64,000 bases of DNA from Ornithodoros turicata (Eukaryota > Arthropoda > Arachnida > Ixodida > Argasidae): contig NC_088204.1 in the NCBI RefSeq assembly GCF_037126465.1, positions 19,288,804 to 19,352,803 of the forward strand, read 5' to 3'. Each line of letters starts with the position of its first letter. The stretch's first letter is position 1. The translations under genes were made by a program, and so were the position numbers. Of the stretch, positions 25,601 through 37,600 are shown in pieces. The notes under the pieces were generated by a model. That model was given only the letters and a program-made list of their open reading frames with translations. It did not search any database and had not been told where the DNA came from.

Positions 25601-28600
25601 GCAGAGTGCATTCACGTGAGAAACGGGACAAGATATGGGCCAAAGAACAGATTCCGAAGAAGCGCTATGGAATGTAAAACAGCATTAACCCAAATCTCCG
25701 TGTGGACTACCCAAATGCCTGTCGGAGTATTTTGAGAATAGACGTTGTCACAATCGATTTTATTTTCCACAAATGAAGCGTATTTCGATGCTGAGCACCA
25801 ACATTGGCGCGATAGCGTGCCGACAAGTGATTGAGTGGCGATAACGCTGCGATGTCGATCTACAGGTAGTCAATAATTAATTTAATTTAATTTAATAAAA
25901 TCAATTTTTATTTTCCTTTCGGTAGGACGAGTAGCTTCCAATTATTATGTTTTTATTAGGGGTGTGCGAATATTCGAGTTCTCGAATTCGAATCGAATAT
26001 CAAACGCTCGAACTATTCGATTCGCGAATCGAATATCCAATATTCGATTTTTCGAATATTCGACTATTCCACGAATATGAACGACAACCCGAAAGTGGGC
26101 TTCACCTGATGCTTCCGTGCATGAGGTGAAGCCTGCTTTACAAAACTGCCCTTGCTGCAGGATCAACACAGGCCGGACGGTGTATAACGTTAAGATAACG
26201 TTATCCAAACTTAGTTTTGTAGACATCGTCCGTGGAAGGGGTGGCGCCCCTCCCACATACACTTTAGCGGTGCCGACGGGGGACTTTAATTTGATGTTTG
26301 TGAGGTTGCCTTTAAAAAGTTAACACTCTTGAGTAATGACTACAGCCCACAAACAAGAAGGGCATTTTAAAGATGTCCTTTATGTCTAAAATTTCAGCAG
26401 TGCAATTTCCTAGGGTGAGAGCAAAGAAACTAAAGGGTGTTCATGGCAAAGCTGAGGCAGGATGCCAATTCGTTTGTTTCACAAATGGCCTGTGGTTGTC
26501 TGAAACAATTACAGCCTCATCCATATAACGTCCTACTGCCTGACATAAAATTTTGAAATGAAGGTAACCACTCCAGTACTCCAGTAAGTGTAGGCTCACC
26601 TGAACAGCAGGGAGCACTCTGACGTAAAATTAAAGAGTAGGGGGCTTTAAACAGAAGAATTGCATGTCTTTCTTGTGACAGTTAATGCCAGGAAAATTAC
26701 ACTAAAGCCATGGGCCACAAAGTGGAAACTTTTATTGCAAAAGTCACATAATGTAAATTTTGCACGAATATTCGATATTCGATTCGGTATTCGGAACTTT
26801 TTCCCCCATTCGATTCGATATTCGATTCGACTTAAAATATTCGGATTCGCACACCCCTAGTTTTTATACATGTATTGGAAAGGTGCAAGCGAACGATTAT
26901 GTGTAGTCAACGTTTGTCCAGCGAAAGAAATATCCGTGTTTATAAAATTCATGCTTTGTATTTCGTGTCTGTTTCGCCTCATGTAGAGAAAATGCTTCCT
27001 ATGCAACACTACATTGTAGGCATCTATCTATGCATTGCATAATTGTTCCAAAGCTGCTGCGCCAGTGTGTCGTTGCACCACTTTCGCGGTAAAGCCAAGC
27101 CTTGTTGGCGTTCCAATTCAGAATTGGCCATAGTACAATGAATGCCGTTGTATAATGCCGTTGTATCCATGTGCACTTAGAGCCCTAATGCAAATCCTCT
27201 TTTGCAAACAGGGCATGTGCACAGATAGTGCTTACCTTCAGGATGCACGTGAGAAGCAAAGCGGACAGGAACATGAAGGCAAACGCATTGATGAACCAAG
27301 CGAGCCAGAGCGCATTATTCCCGAGACCCATAACTTTCATAACTTCTTTCAGTCGCAGCTCTTTTTCACGCACTACGCTTTTGATCAGCATCGAGAAGGA
27401 GTACACCCACGACAGCACCATGAACATCGGAAAGGATTCCGCAATTGTCATGATGAACCTGCGATGAAGATAAACTGTGACTATTGTGGAACTTTCACAC
27501 CGTGATAATAGGATGCTCACTGATCGAAGATGTGGCACGGGTAAGGAAACTGCTGGAGGTATACACCGGTCTCGCGTTCCCATCCAGTGTGTAGTGAAAT
27601 GATGGCATGCTCCACAATGTCTTGTAGGTAGGCAAAGCCGTACGTGATGTACTTGAGGTCAATCGCTGGGCGGCGACGTGGGCCTGGCCGGTATATCCTG
27701 AGAACAATAACGCTTAGTTACATTTATAATTTCCCATCCGATCGATAAGGTTGCCACCTTCCATCGTGAAAAATACCGGCCAAGCGAGTGACACCAAAAG
27801 GAATAGAAGGAGCAGGGGATTGGGCGATGGAAATCAAGAGAGAGAGTGAGAATGAGGAAGGGAGGGGGTGAAAGAGAAGCTCATCAAGAAGGAAAGTGCT
27901 AATTCAGCAGTGTGTACAACACACCGTGTGTGTGGACAGCATAGAAAAGAAGACTTGGGGAAAAGTACTTCCACAATTCACTTATTTTTAAAGATGTATT
28001 TGCCATCCTTCTCTGGGAAACACCACGTATGTTAAAATACTGGATAACACTGCCGATATCGCCTTTCAACCGGCAGCCAGCACAAAAATTAGCCAGCCAA
28101 GTGGCAACCCTACCGACTGATGATATGGCTGTGATGAACTACCTGTCTTCAATTTTCTTAGTAGAGTCAACCTTGCGAGCATCCATGCGAATCTTGTAGC
28201 GAACGAATGGCGGTAAGGTGTCATCTTTCAGTCCTTTTAGTTCAGGAAATATTAGGACAGCCCACAGCTTATTCTCTCTCATAAGTCCCAGTCCCTTGGG
28301 CATGAGTTCTTCCTCATTTCTGAATCCTTCGAAACGGTTCATTTCAAAGCACTGCAGATCAAAGCAATGTAAATGTCAATTAAGCAACATGTGAAAGGCT
28401 TCCCGCCATGATAAATAGCACACACTACAAGTAAGGCTGTGCAAATATTTGGATTTTTCGAATACCAAACTGAGCATATAATTCTATGTACGAATGTCGA
28501 ATCAAAGAACGCAATAGCTAGACACACAGGCTATACACATGCCAAGAAGTACTAAGCCCAAAATGGCCACAAGAGAACTTACGCAACAAAGTGAGTGCTG

Positions 28601-31600
28601 CCTGATATCAAGATCCATAGGCACCTGGGAGCCTTCCAGGGTTTCTTTTCGCTAGTTTAATACATATGCAAACCTGATGCCACTATTTGAAATTATTTGC
28701 TTTCACTTTGCTTTTGCTGTGCTTGCACATGTATTCGGTTCAGCTATATAACTACAGTCAAACTCCTTTACAACGAAACTCAGGAGACAGCAAAAAAAAT
28801 TTGCAGTAAAGGTATTTTCGTTAAAAAGGATGTCCATTATTGGACCTATAGGGCTCCAGCGGGACCGCAAAAAAATTTGCTGTAGTGGTATTTTCGTTAA
28901 AAAGGTGTTCGCTATAAAGGAGTTTGACTGTATTTGTTTTATATTTGCTTAGGCTGTATAATTATTTCCTTCATATTTGCTTCGCTTATGTAACTATTTG
29001 CTTCATGGGCATTTCCAGGATTTTTTTCAAGGAGGGGTGGGGGCAAAGCGTGCAACCCCCACACCGCTTTTTCTGGAGACGGACGCTGCGGACTGTGCAG
29101 GTATTCAGAGGTGCATATTATGACACCTGAGAAAAATCATGAACTATGAATAAAGAGCGCACAGTTTTCACAAGTGACCTTGACGCTCCAGGGGGGGGGG
29201 GACACAACCCCCCCTTGCCCCCCTCTCGATACGCTCATAATTTGCTTCGTACTTACTTTGGTTATGTAACTATTCACTTCATATTGGCTCCGTTTACATA
29301 ACTATTTGCTTCATATTTGCTTTGGTCACATTACTATTACTTTGTATTTGCTTCAGTTATGTAACTATTTGCTTCATATTTGCTTCAGTCATGTAATTAT
29401 TTGCTTCATATTTGTTTCGGTCATGTACCCTAGTAGCACAAAACGTCGCGGAAACATCTTTATTTGGTCAAATTAGGATAGACGACGATCAGGACGTCAA
29501 CGCGACGTCTAGAAGCAGTAATTTATAGTATGTTTATAAGACGCGCCGATTTAACGTTTATAATACGTCTTCGGCATCTCTGTTGAAGAGATATCCTAAA
29601 GGAAGACCTCCCGTAAACGTCTTCCGTTCACGTTTGCAAGAAGTACCGAGTTTCCGTTTATAATACGTCTTCGACATCTCTTTTGAAGAGGTATCCTTAA
29701 GGAAGACATCCTGTAAATATCTTCCGTTCAGGTTTGCAAGACGTATCTTAGACGAGGACGATTTGTGTGCACTGAATAAGTTTACTTTCGGTGGACCTAC
29801 TGACTGTCTCAAACCAAAAGCAGTAGGAAACACAGGCGTTGAGTTGACGGTGAGTTAATACTCCCAGAAATTTCCCACTTCAGTGTTGTTTGTGTGCGTA
29901 ACTGAAATAAACTTAGACACCTCGCCCTCCATTTTGACTCAGAGGCAAGCACGGCTATCGAGTTTACGGGAGTTTCTAAGACGAGCAATGTATAGTATCT
30001 GTTTTCCCTTTGCAAGGGAATAGACCACCTCTACGCTCTGGTTCCCCTACGTGTAACGCCGTGGAGGGAGCCAGCTGTTCTTACGGTGGGAGGACCTCTG
30101 CTAACGCGGTCCACCTTGGCGAACCGCGTCTTCGATTTTGGCCAAAATGCCACGTGGCAGTGCTGCTTGCAGTTCTGCTTGGAGAAACCGAAAATGGAAC
30201 GTGTGGTGACGGTGACTGAGGTTGAAAAATGAAAAAAGAGGCAGATCTCCGGAAAACTGTACCCGGTGGATATCTACAGGGCTGAATTTTCTCACATTCA
30301 AATTAGTGTTCTAAACATTTTTTGAACGTCTTCAAGACGGCCACAAACACGTCTTCAAGACTCGGGAAAGCGTCAACTTATCCGGGGATAGAAGACGTTA
30401 TGTAGATCAGATTGAAGACGTCTCCTAGATGAAAATGTGGTTGTGGCTAGACCTTTTCTTGACGTTTAGAAAACGTTTTGTGCTACTAGGGTAACTATTT
30501 GCTTGGTACCTCCATCGGTTACATAACTATTTGCTTCATATTCGACTCGCATTTCCTTCAGTTATATAGCGACTAGTTTTGAATTCGCCTCACATTTGTT
30601 TCAGTTATATAATGATCTGTTTCGAATTCGCTTCAGTGGTATAACGAATCACTTTGTATTTGTTTTTGGTTATATAACTGTTCGCATCATATTTGCTTCA
30701 CGTGTATAATTATTTGCTTCATATTTGCTTTCGGGCACATAACTATTTGGTTTGGTTATGTGATTATTCGCTTCATATTTGCTTCAGTTGTAAAATGACT
30801 ATTCGCACAGCCCTAACATTGCAGAGAATCGCAGAGCTTCAAACATCACACCGAGTCATAATGTATCCCACAACACGATCCAACAAGTGTACAGTAGAAC
30901 CTCGCAAATTCGATTTTGCTTAATCCGAAATTCCAGTTAATTTGAAGGATTGCTGCGGTCCTGTCTTCGCGTGTTGCAATCTGACTGCATAATTTAAAGA
31001 AAACTGGCCCGTATCCCGCTTAATTCGTAGGTTTCCTATAGAATTTCATCATCTCCCTCATTTCACCTACTCACCCATGTAATGCCCTTTTAAGTCCTTT
31101 GGGTTATGAATAAATGAAATGAAATGAAATCTCCCATCGGCAAATAAATATATTTTCCTTCACCATGTGCACAGGTCTGCTTAATTCGAATGCCTGCTTA
31201 ATTCAAAAAATTTTCGGCGTCCGCATGACTTTGAATTAACGAGGTTCTACTGTATTCACTTCATTCAAATTGACTTACATCAATGCCCTTTTGGATCTCT
31301 AACGCTGCATTGTTCAGCAGGCCTAAATAGTGATCCCAGTCAGAAAAAATCCATTGCATTGAATCAACGTATTCTGTAATGTCTGGAGCGTCCTCTAGAG
31401 CTTCACCAAGCTGCTCAGCCACAATGAAAAGGACTTCCATGGCCCCTGACATGGTTACCTCCTGCAACATTTTTAGGAATATTTGAAGATGTAACGCAAT
31501 GATATTTACTTGAATATAATGCACACTGTCCCCCTCATAGCTTCTGCAAAAAGGGAATGGCTGCGATGACTGCAGCAATTGTACAACTACAAAAGAGTAC

Positions 31601-34600
31601 CGGATGCAAAAATGACTCGATGTCTCCAGTAGGGCCATGTGGTAATGACACAAAATGCGGGATACAATTGAACGCTGCACATGTGAAGGAACAACTGAAC
31701 TTTGCAGAAGCTCAGTTAATACAAGAAGTGGAGGAACTGCGGCAGCAATGCTGCTGAAAGGTTGCTTTGCTGCAGTGACTAACAAAATGTTCACGAAATC
31801 CATTAAATGTTTACCTAACGTTCCTGTTTTTTTTTTTAGTGTTGGTGCAATACTTCCATATGCTACAGTGCGAGAGTGCCATAATTACGTCACTGAGGCA
31901 ATGTTTCACATGCTGCATTGTGGCAATTGTGCAATTACCGTAAGCAATATTGAAGCAATATTGTAATTCAACGCTATGGCAGCATTACAGGGCACTATGC
32001 CAGAAAAGCAAAGGAAAAACAAAATGTCCCAGCATATTCGATGTTGTCATTTAAGGTTTTCCAATGACAATATGTAAGGCCCTTTCTTTTCTGCGATTCC
32101 GCAAAAATTCGCGGAATTGTGGGTCTGCCGCGGAATATGAGGTTTTGCACTGAATTTTGCAGAACCACTCACTTAACTCAGTTTACGCACGAGATGAGTG
32201 GACTTCGCTCGCGCCGGGTCAGCTTGGGTCACAGCGGATATGTGCCAACAGGATAAGGCCACCAGGCGCTGTCTAGTCTGTGACTGTGACTGTGAAGCCA
32301 AGTGACTGTGGAGCCAAGTGACCGTGATATGGCCCCATCTGTGTCAAAACAGGTGAATTTGCCGGAACAACCCTTTAACATACATATTGGGATTCTGGAG
32401 TGGAATGCAAATGCTGACCCCTGCTTTGGTATCCATAGCTGTCAAGTGCCTCTGTGTGCCAGTAAACTCTGTAGATGCCGAGAGGTCATTTAGCAAGTAC
32501 AATATGATAGTCAGTGACAAACATCACTCCCTCTCAGAAGAAAGTACGATGTACCTTGTTATGCTAAGTCTACAGTTAAGCTAACAGTTTTTTTAGACTC
32601 GTAAATGTTCCTCCGCACTAAGAACTATTAAAGGGTATTGTCTGTTCGAACTAGGATGATTTATTTTTTACCACAGAAAAACGCAGAATTCGTGGGTCCC
32701 TGCCGCAGAATTCAGGATTTGCCGCGGCAGAAAATGAAGGGCCTTAAAGGAGTACAGAGGGCCATCCAAAAAAAATTCAGGTTAAGACATCTGATGAAAG
32801 TGTGTGCGTCATTATACCGGATAGCACGAAAGGTTTTGATGTGTGCAATTTGTTTCCCACCAAAAAACTCCCATGAACATAGCTCTGCGCGTTCACCCTT
32901 AACTCGCCACTCCAGCTATAACGAGGATGAGGAGGTATGATGGCACGTCACCGATGACGGCATAAGGAGACTCGTTCTGGTTTGCCGGTCAGTGGGGATC
33001 AGCGCATTGTCCCCTTGCCGCCGTAAACCTGTTTTGCCAGTTTTCCCGGAGAATTGGGGATAGAAGGAGCGGCTGAAGCATTACCGAGCAAGGAGAAAGG
33101 CTTTATCAGAACCCCGAACAGCCTAGTAGCAGACGACAGCGGAATAGCAGACGACATTTCTCTAGGCCAATCAGCGAGCGTTTTCCTTATAGCGTCAGCG
33201 CGAGGTTCCAGGCAGATCACAGGCTGGTACTGCTCTTCACCACCGTTGCGCACGGTCGCTTTTTGCGGCGTATTTTAAATTCAATTTCTGCGATAATTAT
33301 GACTCTGTGGTGTAAATTACTTTGCATGGTGCATCTTACTGGCCTACTTAACAGTTTTATAGGAAGAAAACTGGGTGTTAAAAATGACTTCTGTGCTACT
33401 TTAATATGTATTTACATATTTTGTATCTCTAGCGCGATATGTCCATGCTCTGTGACAGCCTAAGGCTGCACATGAGGACTTAGTTTTGTAATTGCTCACA
33501 TGACACATGGTTGACCATTTGCTTGAGAAAAGTAATGGATAGCATAGAGCAGGTACCTCAAGGTAAAATAAATATTGTTTTAATGACATTATTTACATTC
33601 TTTTCTTTTCCCTACTGCTGACCAGAAGAATGTTAGCTTCTAGTAAGTACTCTGCGAATCATTAAGAAGGAATACCTGAATATGTTGCAGGGTGTCCGAC
33701 CTATTTGCCATCCAGGTCTGGATCCGTGGAGAAATAGCTTCGTTCCATTTTTTAGCGACTCCTTTCACTCTCTGGAGCGGAGTGAATGTTTCGTTGATCT
33801 GCATCAAATAGCCATAAATTTATGACATTATTAATAGACAGAAATAAAATTTATTTTGCCACATGCAAAATGAGCACTGTTTTTGAAAAGACCCTATAAA
33901 TTTGCAGTCGTTTTCAAATCAGATGCATACAAGTTTGTTCATCTGGTTGCTATCATTTTGCCTGATAAAGGCTCATACGTTTTCAATTAACGCCATGCCT
34001 CTGCCAAGTCCATATGACATGACAGAGAGAAGTGGAAGTAATGCTGTCTGCAGGAAAATGATGGCAATGGCAATGAGAGAAGACATGCATCTCCTGCTGA
34101 CACATGCAGTCATGTATGGTGATCATCTTGCATTCATCATAATACTGCAGTGCTCACAATAGAACTTCATATGCACTACAAAAAAATTGATGGTGATGAA
34201 GCAACATCATAATGATTATGTTTGGATTTGTATGTATTTGTCCTTTCTATGTGTTCCAGCCTCAGAACATCAATTTCTCAACATCATAATGTCCTCGGTT
34301 TGTTTTGGCTCTATCATGCATCACCCATTCACGAGCACTCTGTCGTCCGAAGGCATCACTGATGACACAGGAAGCAAGATGCAGAAATATACAAAGGTGA
34401 ACACACCTTGTTGATGAGTTTTCTTGTTGCAGGGTTGTCAGGAGCAAAGAGAATCTTGCCACGAACATACGGTTTCACTTGCTTCCACAGAAAACGGGTC
34501 AACTGATTCCTCTCCAGTTGCAGAAACACTGAGTTACAATAAGGGGCTGCAAATAACATACAAATAGTAACATTAAACACATGTCTCTTGTACTCTATGC

Positions 34601-37600
34601 TGCTACACAATAGCTGATGCAATCGCATTACTTACAAGTGGAATTGTCATAAATGTACTCAGTGTCTTCGTCAGTGCTGCCATCTGCCTGCATATGCTTG
34701 GACATTTGTTGTCGAAATTCCTCGAGGCGCTGCGCAGGACCGTGTTCTGTGTCCAGCAAAGATGACGAGTTTCGACCACAGACGACAGACTGCACAACGC
34801 GTGCCAGTGTTCCGTTGGCGCCCCAGGTACCGTTGAGGAGCTCTGACAGTTGCTCGGTTCGTTTGAGGAAGCCATTCATAACATTGTGAACGCTTTGCAG
34901 CGCAAATACCTGAGGACACAGTGGCAAAATATTAGGTGATATGTAACAGCCGGACCCGATAGTGCACATACCTCTTTTCGAATGCTCTGCACTGTGGAAA
35001 ATGCATTTTTCCAGTCAGATACACTGAAGTTGAGTCCGTTTTGCTTCGTCACAGAAGATATCTAGAGGAAAGATTAAATGTAAGATGGATGTAATTTATT
35101 TTAATTTTTTAATTTTTTTATTTCTCGTTTGCAGGTGGAAGAAAGAGCAAAAAGCCAGTAAGGTGTTTCTACCGTGCCCCTTGGAAAACTGGGGTGGCAT
35201 AAGAAGCTAGCACGAACAAATCAAATGATTGAAGGGGAATACAAAATGATCAGTTGTTTTTATGCACGGAGTTCTCGAGCTCGCTCATCGCTGACACGCA
35301 CAGTGCGGGAGGTACACAAGGACGAAAGAGAAAGGACAAGACGGGTCAGGCGCTGATTTCCAACACCGTAGCCAAATACCAGATTTCTACCCTTCCCCAT
35401 CCCCCTCTCTCCCACCCAACACAGGTGCCAAGGACCCATCGTGCAGGAACAAGTGCGACCAATGTGCACGGTACCTTGTGAAATCTAGGAAGGCAATCTC
35501 TTTGTTGTTGAGTGCCACAGATGTGTGGCTTAAACACTTTTAAACACTTAAGGTGTGAGGAGCAATTTCTGTGTGTAATAAAATTTCGGTTGGAAGTTAG
35601 CGCTTGCAGTGTCTCTCGTTCTTGTTCCTTCGTCTTTGTATAACCCCCTGCCTTGTACGTGTCTGCGATGAACTGCTACCAACCAGCCCAGATCTCCACG
35701 ACTCTCAAGAGTGATTGTCGAGAGCTAAAATACGTGCATCAACCAATACATGTATAAGTCAACTAAATGCAGTCAGGCAATGGCGCGCTGGCCATGTCCC
35801 CAGAAATGCAAGATAAAAAGCTTATTCACACAGTTCGATCCATGGGATATAAAACTATTGTCCACTCCTTTCCAGAGCGATTCAAATATGAGCAGATCAG
35901 GGTGTCTACCAAATTGCAGCCTTCAAATTCTCCGACTTTTTCCAGGTTTTCACCGACTATTTCGAGCGAAGTCCCTGACCAAAACTAAAGCGAACTTGGT
36001 GCCTGCTGCTACGTTTTAATACAGATCCTTCATAATAAACGGATCATTTCTTGAGCATTATTGCGGCTGCCCTACTTTTCTGCCTCTGAGCTTGTCGTAT
36101 TGGCGAAGTGCTACTTGCGGCAACGTTGCTGCAGCGTGGCCGCTCAATGCGCCACTTGCTGCACATCGCAACGGCGCTTGTCTGCGATTTTCCCAGACTG
36201 CAGCTGCTTTTTGGCAAATTCCCTGACAATCCCCCAACTTTGCTTTATTTTTTTCTTAATAAACATACCCCCCCCCCCCCCCCGACTTTTCCAATCGTAT
36301 CAAAACTCCCTGATAATTCCTGGTTTTTCAGGTTTTCCAGGTTGCTAGACACCTTCTCGGATGTTTCAAAAGCCTACCTCATGTAGTGCATTGGACAAGT
36401 TGATGCTCCGGACCAGCTCTATCATGAACGATGTTCCGCTTTCTTCCGACATCTTGCATAGTTGCTGTTGCAGATGCTTGGCCTTACCATTTCCCGAGTC
36501 CGTAACAAATAAAGGAGCTGTACCCAATTTGCAGAGGTAGGTTCCTATCCCGTCTTTCCCCCTATCGAAAATCTGAAATTTGAAAGTCAACTTAACTGTT
36601 GTTTTAAAGCAATATTTAATAGAGAAAATACTGCGTGCCTACCTTCTGCACAGCTCGTAGACTGAGACTGGAATTGTAGAGGTCTGTGTAAAAGTTGTGG
36701 TTTGTGATGTTGAAATTTTCAAAATTTAGGGCAACCTCATCCAGTGGTTTTAGAACTCTGCTCATGGATATCCTGCCTGTACAGTTACACATTAAAGAGG
36801 CATTAAATAGGCACATTAAAGAAGAAGCACATTGTAGTAAATTAAAGCAAGTGAGCCAATTAAAGGTAACGAGATAGTTCTCCATGTAACTGCTCAAAAG
36901 ACGACTTGCATAAACCGCGCCGTGCACTCCCAGTCGAAATCATAAGCTGCAAACCAGTTGGGGATCATGCTGGTTCCGAATGGTTCTTGTGGGTTTGAAC
37001 TGGTTCCAGCTTACCACGGGGGACCAGCTGAGGTGGTCTAAGCAGGAAATCTGACCAGCTGAGATGGTTCCAGCAGAAATGGAGTTCATGTACATTTGGT
37101 TTAAGCTGGATAATATCCACTTGAAAGGGTTTCAGTAGAGCTGGGGTCCATGTACAATTGGTTTAAACTGGACAATACCCAGTTGAAAGGGTTCCAGCTG
37201 GATCCATCAAAGCTGGTTTCATCTGAGCGGGTCTATGCTGGGATTTGTTCCATAAGCCAGCTTAGATGGAACCACTTGAGTTTCCAAATGGTTCCAGCTT
37301 GTGATTTTCAAATGGGCAGTGGGAGATATGTTCTCCGCAGCTTTGCAGTTCTTGGAGTAAAATATGAAGTTACAAAAATGAAACACCTCGAAAAGTTTTA
37401 CTGAAAAGCTTTTGCAACACTGCGCGAAAGCTTGTCAGTAAAACCTTTTGAGGTGTTTCATCTTTGTAACTTCATTTTTTTCTCCAAGATTACACCACTG
37501 CACTGTGTGCTTTTTATTTTTATTACATTTTCTTCAGCTTTGCAGCTTGTGTGTGTCTTCAGTGAGCCCAGCTTGTTTATTCTCTGTGTGGACATGTAAC

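Larger units (their letters stand above)
23423..27458 (-). other. ABCA first transmembrane domain, TM2-TM6 (exons 14-16)
   Basis: Exons 27236-27458, 23725-23946 and 23423-23627 code for about residues 657-873. They contain hydrophobic segments such as [51 protein letters not shown] and [20 protein letters not shown]. The cytoplasmic motif [16 protein letters not shown] between TM2 and TM3 is the typical ABCA coupling segment. The domain ends in YIEMVFPG, followed in the next exon by [10 protein letters not shown]. The 3.3 kb intron between exons 14 and 15 carries a Tigger-like MITE (24447-25320) and an hAT element (25957-26859). Confidence 0.93.
28436..30816. mobile_element. hAT-like element with internal degenerate satellite, interrupted by insertions
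   Basis: Left end AAGGCTGTGCAAATATT and right end GACTATTCGCACAGCCCTA are inverted, similar to but distinct from 25957-26859. The interior is an array of roughly 30-35-bp units around ACTATTTGCTTCATATTTGC (28690-29430 and 30490-30790). Two TA-inserted elements (28755-28930 and 29428-30491) split it. Confidence 0.7.
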
